NCBI RefSeq assembly: GCF_007991635.1
Contig: NZ_BJYS01000024.1
Coordinates: 24,880 to 88,879, forward strand
Direction: 5' to 3'
Source: Adhaeribacter aerolatus
Lineage (GTDB): Bacteria > Bacteroidota > Bacteroidia > Cytophagales > Hymenobacteraceae
Length of the DNA stretch: 64,000 nt
Under the pieces are notes generated by a model that saw only the letters and a program-made list of their open reading frames with translations, ran no database searches and was not told the DNA's origin. Positions 1 through 8,122 of this stretch are shown here, piece after piece; position 1 is the stretch's first letter, and each line of letters opens with the position of its first letter. The position numbers were made by a program, and so were the translations under genes.

Positions 1-248
1 AAAGAAGGGTTGGTTTCTGTTTCACAATTACAGGCCTTTTGTTTTTCCTGTCTTAATTTTTGGTACCAGGCATAACCCAGCAACGCTACGGTTAAGCCAA
101 TCAAGTATGGCCGGTAGGCATCGAGCCACCCAATGGAGGAGGCCAAGCCACTGGTGCCGGCTAACAAAGCCATCAGGGGTGTAATGCAGCAAAGAGAAGC
201 CAACACCGAGGCCACTATTCCGCCGCCAATTAATCTTTTGGATGCCAT
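1..248 (-). CDS. merT: MerT/MerTP-type mercuric (metal) transport protein, 3' end outside the window
   Basis: The visible 82 residues begin with an ATG at 246-248 and hold a first membrane helix carrying a vicinal cysteine pair (Cys20-Cys21, in SLCCITP), then a second hydrophobic segment ending in WYQK. A Cys-Cys pair in the first helix is the mark of MerT, which takes Hg(II) from the periplasm and passes it inward. After the second helix a short polar stretch contains CNC. The start lies three bases after the stop of the ArsR-type gene, so the two are almost certainly co-transcribed. The rest, possibly including a fused MerP domain as in Bacteroidetes MerTP, lies beyond position 1. The true substrate could be another soft metal. 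Confidence 0.75.
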   Translation of the reverse strand, partial: MASKRLIGGGIVASVLASLCCITPLMALLAGTSGLASSIGWLDAYRPYLIGLTVALLGYAWYQKLRQEKQKACNCETETNPS

Positions 249-251
249 ACG

Positions 252-638
252 CTAAATTACCTTTTCTAAACGTTTAGCTGTTTCAGCGCTGATATATTGA
301 AAAAGAGGCCTGATTGCCGCCAGGTGTTCTGGCTTAAGCGCGTAAAAGATGGTTTGGCCCACTTTTTTGCTCTGGATAATGTTACCATCCTTTAGTTTGC
401 GCAGTTGTTGGGACACGGCTGGCATAGTCATGCCAAGCACATCACTCAGGTCACACACGCACAATTCCCCTTCCTGCTCTAGCAGATAAAGCAACTTGAG
501 CCTAGTTTCACTGCCGGCCAGACTAAGCACTTCACTTAGTTTCTGAATCGTCTCCTTTGCGGTTTCTAACTTCCTGGAACAATGGTTAAGCTGTTCTTTA
601 TCGGCAAAGACCCTTAAACAGGCATTTTCTTCTTCCAT
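252..638 (-). CDS. ArsR/SmtB-family metal-sensing repressor, CadC-like
   Basis: This 128-residue protein has the ArsR winged-helix layout. The helix-3 metal motif ELCVCDL (Cys60 and Cys62) is followed by a recognition helix region, AVSQQLRKLKDGNII. CadC-type sensors of Cd, Pb or Zn use this CxC together with N-terminal cysteines, and here Cys7 and Cys20 could supply them. ArsR proteins repress in the absence of metal and release DNA on metal binding. It is the first gene of an operon with the MerT-type gene three bases downstream, so it probably controls that transporter and itself. An inverted repeat overlaps its promoter. The metal sensed cannot be read from the sequence. Confidence 0.9.
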   Translation of the reverse strand: MEEENACLRVFADKEQLNHCSRKLETAKETIQKLSEVLSLAGSETRLKLLYLLEQEGELCVCDLSDVLGMTMPAVSQQLRKLKDGNIIQSKKVGQTIFYALKPEHLAAIRPLFQYISAETAKRLEKVI

Positions 639-654
639 CAGTACTTCTTTCCTG

Positions 655-696
655 CAAAAGTAATATAAATTAAGTATTTAAGCAAATTCTTAAATA
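655..696 (-). promoter_or_regulatory. Bacteroidetes-type promoter and overlapping inverted-repeat operator of the arsR-merT operon
   Basis: On the minus strand TACTTTTG (662-655) fits the -7 consensus TAnnTTTG. A TTG (685-683) lies exactly 20 bases upstream as the -33 element. An inverted repeat TATTTAAG (675-682) / CTTAAATA (689-696), with a third half-site TATTTAAG at 695-702, covers the -33 box. This is where an ArsR repressor would be expected to bind. The binding itself is inference. Confidence 0.6.
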
Positions 697-890
697 TTTA
701 AGTTAGGAGGCTTGAAACGAAAACGACTTTAAGATTATTCAGGGCAAAACCTTTCAGGCAATCCAAGTCATGCGGTTCTAGGCTATTTTTACTTGATTTT
801 TATCTTGGCCAAAGGACGAAAGGTTACATTACCTTAATTGGCATCGTTGGATGTAACCTAAATTATCCAAATAAATAATCCCATTGAAAC

Positions 891-2132
891 TTAAAAATAA
901 GAAGCAAATCCTACTTGAAATCCGCCCGTCCTGGCAGGTGGGTTACCCAGCAGGTCACGCGTCCAATGATAGCGGTAATTGGCCCGGATAACCGTATTGG
1001 CCGAAGGCCGGATACTAATACCCGGCACAATGGCCCGAATATCATCACGTCTCCTAGTTCCGGTTTCACTGAACTGACCGATGTTATAATCTACCATCTC
1101 TATTCTTAAATTGGCATTCAGGGCGGTCTTCGGGTAATCCAATAGTGTCTTTTGCAAAACCGTATATACCACCTCCAGGTATCCCCCTGCCTGTCGGTTA
1201 CCAAAAGCTGGACCTAAAGCCGGTGGTAATTGCAAGCGTGCATGCGCAAACTCCCCGTTCACGACGGCCCGGCCCAGGGTCGTATTAAAGTCCAGGGCAT
1301 AGAGGGCCAGGCGCTTTTTCGAAGTTACCGGAATGCCATCTATTTTATAGGTATTGTAAATGCCTCCGTAGTAAGATATACCTACCTCTCCCAGTTTACG
1401 ATGCCGGAAAGCCAATTTAGTGGATAGCATGGGACGGCCATTGTTGTCTTGGTCAAACATACTGGGGTCTTTCCCGGCCGGTAGCGAGGTCCGGCCTTCC
1501 GCATTCAAAATTAAGCCGTCCTGCAAGCCATTTACCAGGTAGACATCATAGGTAAATACTTTCTGCGGCGCATACACCTTCCCATGAATGCCAAAGCCGA
1601 CTTCCGAAAGGGTACTGGGTATCAGGTTGGTGGTTACGAGCGGCCGTTCTATAAATTCCCATTTCGGACTATCATGATTTTGGTTGAAGGCTCCGATGGG
1701 CACTACTAGAATTCCCATCCGGAGGTTGAAAGCCGGATTGATTTCAAAATCAAGCTGTGCCGTTTCCAGGCCTATTTCTTTTGTACCATGCTCAAACTCT
1801 AATTCCGATAAGAATTTAATGCGCCGGGCAATGGTGGAATACAGGAAAATATTAAAACGCCGCAGCTCCATCGAATAGCCTTCACTGATGCCATCGGTGA
1901 CAAAGTAATTGGTATTGCCTTCTAAATACCCGCCTACTGCCGTGGTGGTTTTGCCCAGCTGGATAAAGGGCCGGTTATAAATGGCATCCTGTACCATTTT
2001 GTTTCGCGAAGTGTCGGTTGCTGTCCGGGACCAGGCGGAATCAATTTGCGCCAGGCCGGGAAACCCGCCCATCAAAAGCAAGCCAAGAAGCAGCCATTTT
2101 CTTTTGCACCAGATTCGTAGTATTTCTTTCAT
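891..2132 (-). CDS. outer-membrane porin, OprO/OprP (phosphate-selective porin)-like
   Basis: The protein has 413 residues with a signal peptide (LLLGLLLMGGFPGLAQ). Alternating aromatic and polar strands follow, and the protein ends in an aromatic residue (VGFASYF), as expected for an outer-membrane beta-barrel. Segments such as the Gly-rich start and NLRMGILVVPIGAFNQNHDSP resemble the OprO/OprP porin family. Its start overlaps the stop of the Rieske gene by four bases, so the di-haem protein, Rieske protein and porin form one tightly coupled operon. The natural solute is unknown. The context suggests a metal oxyanion or a redox substrate rather than phosphate, but that is inference. Confidence 0.7.
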   Translation of the reverse strand: MKEILRIWCKRKWLLLGLLLMGGFPGLAQIDSAWSRTATDTSRNKMVQDAIYNRPFIQLGKTTTAVGGYLEGNTNYFVTDGISEGYSMELRRFNIFLYSTIARRIKFLSELEFEHGTKEIGLETAQLDFEINPAFNLRMGILVVPIGAFNQNHDSPKWEFIERPLVTTNLIPSTLSEVGFGIHGKVYAPQKVFTYDVYLVNGLQDGLILNAEGRTSLPAGKDPSMFDQDNNGRPMLSTKLAFRHRKLGEVGISYYGGIYNTYKIDGIPVTSKKRLALYALDFNTTLGRAVVNGEFAHARLQLPPALGPAFGNRQAGGYLEVVYTVLQKTLLDYPKTALNANLRIEMVDYNIGQFSETGTRRRDDIRAIVPGISIRPSANTVIRANYRYHWTRDLLGNPPARTGGFQVGFASYF

Positions 2133-2566
2133 AGCTGGATATATAAGTAGTCACCGTCCGCCTGAACCATAAACTGCTGTAAATCCTTTTCCGATGGCCC
2201 CTTAACCACCTTGCCGGTAGTCGTATATTCGCTGCCATGGCAGGGACAATGCAGCATATCAGCGGCCGGATTTACTTCACATCCCTTATGCTGGCAATGC
2301 AGCAAAACAGCGGAGTAGTCATTATTTTCCAGTTTGCGCAGATAAATGGGCTCTTCGTAGCGTTCCGTTTTCACCAATACCCAATTATGTTCCAGGAGCT
2401 TTTCCTTTTTCACTTCCACAAAATCCGCTTTTTTGACTTTTACCCGGTTTCCTTCCACAACAAAAGGAATGTAATAAGCCGGGGAACAACCTGGCAGCAA
2501 AAAGCTAATGCCAAGCCCGGAAAGGCATACCAGGCTGCATTTTCTTAGAAATTCATCTCGTTCCAT
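2129..2566 (-). CDS. Rieske [2Fe-2S] lipoprotein
   Basis: A 145-residue protein starting at the ATG at 2566. A TTG two codons upstream is less likely. A signal segment ends in LLPGC (Cys27), a lipobox. The Rieske centre is complete: CQHKGC (Cys91, His93, Cys96) and CPCHGS (Cys107, Cys109, His110). This includes both extra cysteines that form the disulfide in the high-potential bc1/b6f-like group. It should therefore be a membrane-anchored electron carrier outside the inner membrane. The gene begins two bases after the di-haem oxidoreductase stop and overlaps the porin start, which argues that electrons pass between the haem protein and this cluster. Confidence 0.88.
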   Translation of the reverse strand: MERDEFLRKCSLVCLSGLGISFLLPGCSPAYYIPFVVEGNRVKVKKADFVEVKKEKLLEHNWVLVKTERYEEPIYLRKLENNDYSAVLLHCQHKGCEVNPAADMLHCPCHGSEYTTTGKVVKGPSEKDLQQFMVQADGDYLYIQL

Positions 2567-2568
2567 AC

Positions 2569-3801
2569 TCAAAGGGATTGTAAAAAGGCCACCAATTCTT
2601 TTTGGTTAGGAGACGGTAGTGCGGTGAACTTAATCCTACTACCGGCAGCTTCCCCGCCGTGAAACTGAATGGCCTCTTCCAGCGTTCTGGCCCGGCCATC
2701 ATGGAGATAGAAAACCTGTCTTCCTTGTGCCTCTGCTGCTAAGCCCAAGCCCCAGAGGGGTGCCGTTCGCCATTCACTGGTGCGGGCGGAACCTTCGGTA
2801 TAGTTATCATCCAACTCCGGCCCCATGTCGTGGAGGAGCAAATCCGTATAAGGATGAAAGGTCTGATTGCTTAGGGCCGCAATATCAGATAAGCCGGTTT
2901 TTAAGGTAGGTACATGGCATTTGGCACATCCAAGCTGGATAAACAGCTGCTCACCAGCTAGTACTTCCGGTTGCCGGGCATTCCGGCGAGGAGGAACCTT
3001 CAAGGTTCGCATATATAATACCACGTTCCGCACCACACTGCCTGGCACTTCCGGATCGGGAATATTATCGCCGGTGTGATTGCCTAATTGTTCATTATAC
3101 AAATCTGTTCTCAGGAATTCCGAAGTAATGCCCATATCCAGCAGGTAAGCATTGGCTACCTGTTGCAGTAAATCAATCGCGCCGGCCTTCTTGCCGAAAC
3201 GGCCGATATAACGGCCCGCAGCATCCGGGAGGTGGAATTTCTCCGGTTCAAAGAAATCTGGAGCTGGGAAATAATTGGGTACGCCCGAGATGCCATCGCC
3301 ATTTAAATCATGCGGATCCGCCATGGCCAGAATATCCGCATCCGGCACGGCGGCCAGGTACCCTAATCCGCCTACGGCCGGCGGCGTTAACCGGGTGGAA
3401 CCCTTGATATCTATAGGTAAGGTTTCCGGGGTATACCCCGTAATAGCCCGATGCTGCAGCTGGGAGGCCCCGACGGAAATCATGGGGTCAAAATCCAAGC
3501 CGTCCTGCCGGTTAAACCGGGTTAGGGAAGTAGTTGGATGGCCTTTGCCGTCCCCAATATGACAGCTTTCACAAGAAGTGGAGACGAAAATAGGGCCTAA
3601 ACCATCCACCACCCCGAATACCCGCCCAAACTCCGTATCGCCTTTGGCATGACTTTGCTGCTGCTCCGGTGCCAGCGCCAGGATAGGCTCACCCAGTAAT
3701 TTTTCCGGTTCTATGTTATCCGGAAACAAAGATTCACAAGCCACTACCGCTAAAAACAAACCCAGGCTTAAAGCCATAGCGAGTAAACGTGTTTTATCCA
3801 T
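2569..3801 (-). CDS. di-haem oxidoreductase, DHOR/COG3488 (putative thiol oxidoreductase) type lipoprotein
   Basis: The 410-residue protein starts at the ATG at 3801; an in-frame TTG at 3813 is less likely. The signal peptide ends in a lipobox, LAVVAC (Cys22). Two c-type haem motifs are present, CESCH (77-81) and CAKCH (292-296), the second near a conserved C-terminal region with LWGLGL and LHDGRARTLEEAIQFHGGEA. That layout fits the di-haem oxidoreductase family related to MauG and cytochrome c peroxidases. It should act on the outer face of a membrane. It leads the operon with the Rieske protein and porin. The substrate is not known; the label thiol oxidoreductase is a family name, not an assay result. 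Confidence 0.85.
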   Translation of the reverse strand: MDKTRLLAMALSLGLFLAVVACESLFPDNIEPEKLLGEPILALAPEQQQSHAKGDTEFGRVFGVVDGLGPIFVSTSCESCHIGDGKGHPTTSLTRFNRQDGLDFDPMISVGASQLQHRAITGYTPETLPIDIKGSTRLTPPAVGGLGYLAAVPDADILAMADPHDLNGDGISGVPNYFPAPDFFEPEKFHLPDAAGRYIGRFGKKAGAIDLLQQVANAYLLDMGITSEFLRTDLYNEQLGNHTGDNIPDPEVPGSVVRNVVLYMRTLKVPPRRNARQPEVLAGEQLFIQLGCAKCHVPTLKTGLSDIAALSNQTFHPYTDLLLHDMGPELDDNYTEGSARTSEWRTAPLWGLGLAAEAQGRQVFYLHDGRARTLEEAIQFHGGEAAGSRIKFTALPSPNQKELVAFLQSL

Positions 3802-3925
3802 AAGCACAGGCAATTATTAAGTAAATCTAATTAAATTTATTAATTAACCAAATAAAATATTTAGACAAACCTAAAAACTGTAAAAACATATGGATTTTTG
3901 CCTTTATTCTGAGCTTAAGCAATAA

Positions 3926-3959
3926 ATACAAAACCCGGACATCAATCCGGGTTTTGTAT
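3926..3959 (-). terminator. perfect 14-bp hairpin downstream of the DUF305 gene
   Basis: ATACAAAACCCGGA (3926-3939) and TCCGGGTTTTGTAT (3946-3959) pair perfectly around a six-base loop. The hairpin lies about 150 bases after the DUF305 stop and before the di-haem operon, so it probably separates the two minus-strand units. The arms themselves supply A-rich and T-rich flanks, but no long T run follows. Confidence 0.65.
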
Positions 3960-4111
3960 GAAAGATTTAATTGTCTACAAGAGATTAATTTTATTGAGAA
4001 TGGAATCAAACAGCATTATGCTGGCTATTAAGAAGTAGCTGCTAATTTGCAGCTAAAATGATAGCCTACCTCTGGCTGTATGATTGAAGTTTCTCAACCA
4101 TAAAGAAAATA

Positions 4112-4741
4112 TTATTCCAGGGCTGTTATTTCTTCCTGATGTTCAACAATCAGCCGTTGGGCGTATTCCAGTAAATCCTTGTTCCCCCCAATAGTAATAT
4201 AAGCCTGGGCAATGGTGATGGTGGCTTGATGATGGATAATAATCATAGACTTAAATTTGTTATCCGGATTATCATTTTTTTTCTGGCTCATTTTCTGGTT
4301 CATTTCCTGGAGGGTCCGGTTTAACTCCCGGTGCAACATGGGATGACCCTGTTCTTTCCTATTTTTTTTATCCAGCTGGTTGGCAATCCCTTCTAAAAAA
4401 TCCTTTTCTTTTTGATGTTCCGCGTAAATCTGTTTTGCCAGGTGGGTTAACTTTTTGCTTTGGCCATTATTTATTTCTTCCTGCGCCAAATTCATGGCTA
4501 CCTGGTGCTGGTATACCATGGCATGAAGAAAATCATGGTCCGAATGGCTTGGTTCCAGCTTCTGCTCCGGAGGAAAGGTGTTCAAGGTATCGGCTGGTAG
4601 CAGTGGTGCTTGTTCCGCTGCATGGTAATGAGGCTCTGTTCGCGAACGCTGGTCTCGCTGTTGGTGGGTTTCCTCCCGGCAGCCAGCAATACCTAAAAGA
4701 ACGAAGGATACCGGTAGTAATTTATAACGATAAGGTTTCAT
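4112..4741 (-). CDS. DUF305-type lipoprotein
   Basis: This 209-residue protein has a lipobox (LLGIAGC) and then a polar linker. Two His/Met-rich helical segments follow that look like a repeat: DHDFLHAMVYQHQVAMNLAQ and FKSMIIIHHQATITIAQAYI. Together they resemble the DUF305 fold, a ferritin-like helical domain often found beside copper and other metal resistance genes. It should sit in the periplasm anchored to a membrane. Divergent rpe starts 87 bases away. Metal binding by the His/Met clusters is plausible but inferred. Confidence 0.8.
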   Translation of the reverse strand: MKPYRYKLLPVSFVLLGIAGCREETHQQRDQRSRTEPHYHAAEQAPLLPADTLNTFPPEQKLEPSHSDHDFLHAMVYQHQVAMNLAQEEINNGQSKKLTHLAKQIYAEHQKEKDFLEGIANQLDKKNRKEQGHPMLHRELNRTLQEMNQKMSQKKNDNPDNKFKSMIIIHHQATITIAQAYITIGGNKDLLEYAQRLIVEHQEEITALE

Positions 4742-4828
4742 GACTTACTCCAAATAAATCTTATAACGGCATAAATATCGTATTAAGCATATTCCCGCCT
4801 TCTCCATTTTTAAACCTGTAACGCGATT

Positions 4829-5482
4829 ATGAAAAAGACCTTAGTTGCTCCCTCCATTCTGTCCACTGACTTTGCCTTCCTGGGTAATACTTTAACTATT
4901 ATTAATAAGAGTGCGGCCGATTGGTTGCACGTGGATATAATGGATGGTTTGTTTGTCCCCAATCTTTCCTTTGGGATGCCTATCCTGAAGGCGATTCAGC
5001 AGTATACCAGCAAGCCGGTTGAACTACACTTAATGATAGTGCAACCGGAACGCTACCTGGAAACGTTCGCGCGCTTTCAGATTCAACAAATCACTGTTCA
5101 TGCCGAAGCATGTCTGCATCTGCACCGCGTAGTCCAGCAGATTAAGGAACTGGGTTGTAAAGCCGGTGTGGCCTTGAATCCGCATACCCCTATTGACTGT
5201 CTCGAATACATCATCCAGGAGTTGGACATGGTTTGTCTAATGTCAGTGAACCCTGGGTTTGGTGGACAAAGATTCATGCTGCAAATACTTGATAAAATAC
5301 GCCAGGTAAAAGCGCTGATAAAAACAAAAAAGTGTGCCGCGCTGATTGAGGTTGACGGCGGAATTAATAAAACCAATGGTGGAGAAGTTGTAAGAGCCGG
5401 GGCAGATGCGGTTGTAGTAGGTAGTAGCATTTTTGACTCTGATAATCCCCGGGAGGCCATCAGGCATTTAAAGGAGCTATGA
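4829..5482 (+). CDS. rpe: ribulose-phosphate 3-epimerase
   Basis: A full-length 217-residue TIM-barrel enzyme that interconverts D-ribulose 5-phosphate and D-xylulose 5-phosphate. Family signatures are intact: APSILSTDF at the N-terminus, HVDIMDGLFVPN (metal-binding His and Asp), ELHLMI, MSVNPGFGGQ for phosphate binding, EVDGGIN (catalytic Asp) and GADAVVVGSSIF. It stands alone between unrelated genes rather than in a pentose-phosphate operon. On an element like this it is likely a second copy beside a chromosomal one. The window also holds gmhA, so a link to heptose or pentose phosphate supply is possible but not shown. Confidence 0.95.
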   Translation: MKKTLVAPSILSTDFAFLGNTLTIINKSAADWLHVDIMDGLFVPNLSFGMPILKAIQQYTSKPVELHLMIVQPERYLETFARFQIQQITVHAEACLHLHRVVQQIKELGCKAGVALNPHTPIDCLEYIIQELDMVCLMSVNPGFGGQRFMLQILDKIRQVKALIKTKKCAALIEVDGGINKTNGGEVVRAGADAVVVGSSIFDSDNPREAIRHLKEL

Positions 5483-5584
5483 TTCGCTTATTGCTGAAAC
5501 ATATTTAAGGCCTTTCGCTGCATCTATTATTTCAAAGTACCATTTTAAGGCAACTTTGTTAACCTAATTTAGGGAAAAACACTT

Positions 5585-6169
5585 TTAATTATGCCGGGTT
5601 TTAAAGTGATTTTGTTCTAGGTTTAAGTTCGAAAACTCTTTCCGGATATTCCGGCGGGATAATTTATGCAATGGACTGGTCCAGTTACGGCTATAGTAGT
5701 AAACCCCGGGTGCCTTGCCGGGTTCGTCCTGTAGTTGAGCCGAATAGAGAATTTGATTTGATATTATTTTCCGGACGGTGTAATACTCTCCCCCAAAGAA
5801 TTGGTAAAGCTTTCCATTGCAGAAGTAACCGTAAATGTCACCCGGGTGAAAAATGAATTCACCATCTGGGGTAATTAGCCTGATGGTACGCATGGCAAAG
5901 GGGGAAGGGTGGCCCATTCTGTTTCCCGGTTGTTTTAAGCAGGCAACAAACGAAGCTTTTCCTGCCAGCCAGTCCGATTGAGAAATAAAAAATCCGGCGG
6001 CCGGGCAGCCAGGTTTTTGCGTAACCGGGCAAACTGCTCTAGTGGAATCACTATCCATAAACGGTGCCAATAGCTGAATTTGGCCATAGGAAATGCCCGA
6101 TGCCATCCCAAAAAAGAATACCAGCAAATAACGAAGAACCAAGGAAAATTTAAAAAAGCAGGAGAACAT
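5585..6169 (-). CDS. hypothetical secreted protein
   Basis: Not recognised. The 194 residues begin with a long hydrophobic signal-like segment, followed by a soluble domain with a possible disulfide pair (CPVTQKPGC). The later part is rich in tyrosine and phenylalanine (LYQFFGGEYYTVRK), giving a beta-strand look. No catalytic motif stands out. It is convergent with rpe, and its start at 6169 is the first ATG. Confidence 0.55.
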   Translation of the reverse strand: MFSCFFKFSLVLRYLLVFFFGMASGISYGQIQLLAPFMDSDSTRAVCPVTQKPGCPAAGFFISQSDWLAGKASFVACLKQPGNRMGHPSPFAMRTIRLITPDGEFIFHPGDIYGYFCNGKLYQFFGGEYYTVRKIISNQILYSAQLQDEPGKAPGVYYYSRNWTSPLHKLSRRNIRKEFSNLNLEQNHFKTRHN

Positions 6170-6279
6170 ATAGGTCAGAAAAATTTAGATTACAGATATT
6201 AAAATAGCGGTAGACACCCTTTAGGGCAAAGGTGGGGCATATCGGTAGGTGAATGCTACCAGAATGGCTGGGTTGTAAT

Positions 6280-6591
6280 CTAAATTATAAAAACTGAATA
6301 TTGAAGATGAAGTTTCTTGGGTGGAGGGGAAAAAAGTATGCGGCAAATCAGATGCTTATTAATCCTGGAAAAATAAAGGAATGCTAAAGCTAGGAATACT
6401 GGCAGGTAAGGCGTAAAAGTTGGGCCTTTGCTTATCGTTATCGCAATTTTTTCACCAACGTCTTCAATGAAATAGGTATCATATTCATCTCCATAAGTTT
6501 TGCTGTAATCGCTTATCCTTACCTCTAAAAAAGCTAGTAAGTAGCAAATACCTATCGAAAGAATAAGCAATTTAAATAAGTATCCTTTCAT
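6280..6591 (-). CDS. hypothetical small membrane protein
   Basis: Not recognised. The roughly 103-residue protein starts at the ATG at 6591, one codon after a GTG. It has two hydrophobic segments: LFKLLILSIGICYLLAFLEV at the N-terminus and YLPVFLALAFLYFS. Between them lies an acidic loop. The C-terminal tail after the second helix is short and basic. It could be a two-helix inner-membrane protein. Confidence 0.4.
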   Translation of the reverse strand: MKGYLFKLLILSIGICYLLAFLEVRISDYSKTYGDEYDTYFIEDVGEKIAITISKGPTFTPYLPVFLALAFLYFSRINKHLICRILFSPPPKKLHLQYSVFII

Positions 6592-7041
6592 CACTTAAGA
6601 GATGCGCATATATCAGTTTTAATATACGATGATTTTGATATCCGGTCAATTAAAAAACTATGAAATGAAATTAGAAAGCTCTCCTTAATAATTTAGAACA
6701 AAACTTTAAGAAATTTCATTATTAACCTGGTAATCCATGCTTCTTTGCTGCGCAATGCCTGTTATATGCCATTAACCGATATAGCATGGAGTTAAGACAA
6801 TATATTAGGTGGCTCATTTGAAGCGAACAGCGGGAACAAACAAGTAAATAATCATTTGGTCAATTACCATCACCAGGAATGGTTAACCACCTTGTGGGTC
6901 GGTGGATACCAGCGCCCACTCACTTTTGAATCACAGTATTACGCTCAACGGGCAAGTAAACTGTAAACCTAAATCGGACTACCTCAACCACCTCATGGAA
7001 CAATCATTGCAGCGATGTTTGTTATAAAATAAAAGAACGAA
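6592..7041. other. gene-free stretch with possible decayed coding sequence
   Basis: No intact gene is seen. Between about 6811 and 6966 one frame reads without stops and includes QEWLTTLWVGGYQRPLTF. A second frame stays open through about 7027. This suggests an old, frameshifted coding remnant of unknown family. The last 40 bases are the AT-rich leader of the L,D-transpeptidase gene. Confidence 0.3.
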
Positions 7042-7893
7042 ATGCAAAGAAATTCTCTAATCCATTCTCTTATTTTTCTTTTAGCAGTGTTTGTTATTTG
7101 CTTTCACATGGGCTTTTCCCTAAAAAGCAATGATCCAACTCCAGTTAAAATAGTAGAAAGGTCAAATGAAGTAAATAAAGTCCTGGAGAGCGTATCTGCA
7201 AACACCTTTAAAGTGAATTCTGCTCCATTAGCTATCTTTGATCAGTATGTAGAAACCAGCTACCAGGCAGCTGGTTTAGCGCAGGCAGGTCTTACGCTTG
7301 AAACATACCGGGAAGCAGTAACGGGTTATCATAATATTATGTCTGCTAATTCAGTTTCAATTGCCAAACCGTTAATGACGATAATAGATTTTAACCAGTC
7401 GAGCAAAAACCGCCGTTTGTGGGTCATTGATATGGCGGCAAACAAGGTTGTATATAATACTTGGGTAGCTCACGGACAGGGCAGCGGAGGAGAATACGCC
7501 ACTTCCTTTTCAAATACTACCAATTCCTACCAGAGCAGCCTTGGCTTCTATACCACTCAGAATACTTATGTGGGCAAACACGGCACTTCTTTGAAATTGG
7601 AAGGTTTGGATGATGGTTTTAATACCAACGCCTGGCAAAGGTACATTGTCGTGCATGGGGCAGCTTATGCAAACGCAGACGTCATTAAGGTAAATGGCCG
7701 CCTGGGCCGTAGCCAGGGATGTCCGGCACTGCCATTGGATATCGCGCAACCTATTATTAACACCATTAAAAATAAAACAGTCCTGTATATTGACGGCCCT
7801 TCCAAATCGTATTCTTCCTCCTATTTAGATGTCGAACGGGCAGCTCTTTGCTTCAGCGCTGATAAAAACGGGCAAGGACACCTTCCAAGCTAA
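7042..7893 (+). CDS. secreted murein L,D-transpeptidase catalytic domain protein (YkuD_2 type)
   Basis: The 283-residue protein starts with a signal or anchor helix (SLIFLLAVFVICFHMGFS). The C-terminal half carries the L,D-transpeptidase core: His205 in IVVHGAAY and the nucleophile region SQGCPAL (Ser224-Gly226-Cys227). These enzymes make 3-3 cross-links in peptidoglycan or attach proteins to it, working in the periplasm. The length and motif layout match the family often annotated as murein L,D-transpeptidase catalytic domain family. It is followed after 229 bases by a secreted histidine phosphatase; no tight operon is evident. Confidence 0.85.
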   Translation: MQRNSLIHSLIFLLAVFVICFHMGFSLKSNDPTPVKIVERSNEVNKVLESVSANTFKVNSAPLAIFDQYVETSYQAAGLAQAGLTLETYREAVTGYHNIMSANSVSIAKPLMTIIDFNQSSKNRRLWVIDMAANKVVYNTWVAHGQGSGGEYATSFSNTTNSYQSSLGFYTTQNTYVGKHGTSLKLEGLDDGFNTNAWQRYIVVHGAAYANADVIKVNGRLGRSQGCPALPLDIAQPIINTIKNKTVLYIDGPSKSYSSSYLDVERAALCFSADKNGQGHLPS

Positions 7894-8122
7894 TCATGTT
7901 TTGCTGACCTGGAACATGATATAGCCTTGAGGAATCAGAAGTTAATAACAAGGTAGCGGACCTGTTTTTTCTTAATTGCTTTGCAGGCATTTTAACAGGT
8001 TTCCTGCATACGAAGTAGGTGATAAAAAGGAGAATTCCTTTGCGATAAACTGCATAATCACGCTTTAAACAAGGAACTTTCGCTGCTTAAAGATGGTTTT
8101 TACTATATACCAACTTTAAGAA

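Noticed and set aside
3827..4009. 60-residue minus-strand frame between the DUF305 gene and the di-haem operon
   Set aside because: It runs straight through a perfect terminator hairpin (3926-3959) and has no protein-like composition.
6811..7027. Possible transposase or enzyme fragment before the L,D-transpeptidase gene
   Set aside because: Two frames are open for short distances but I could not match either to a known family, so it is only noted as possible decayed coding DNA.
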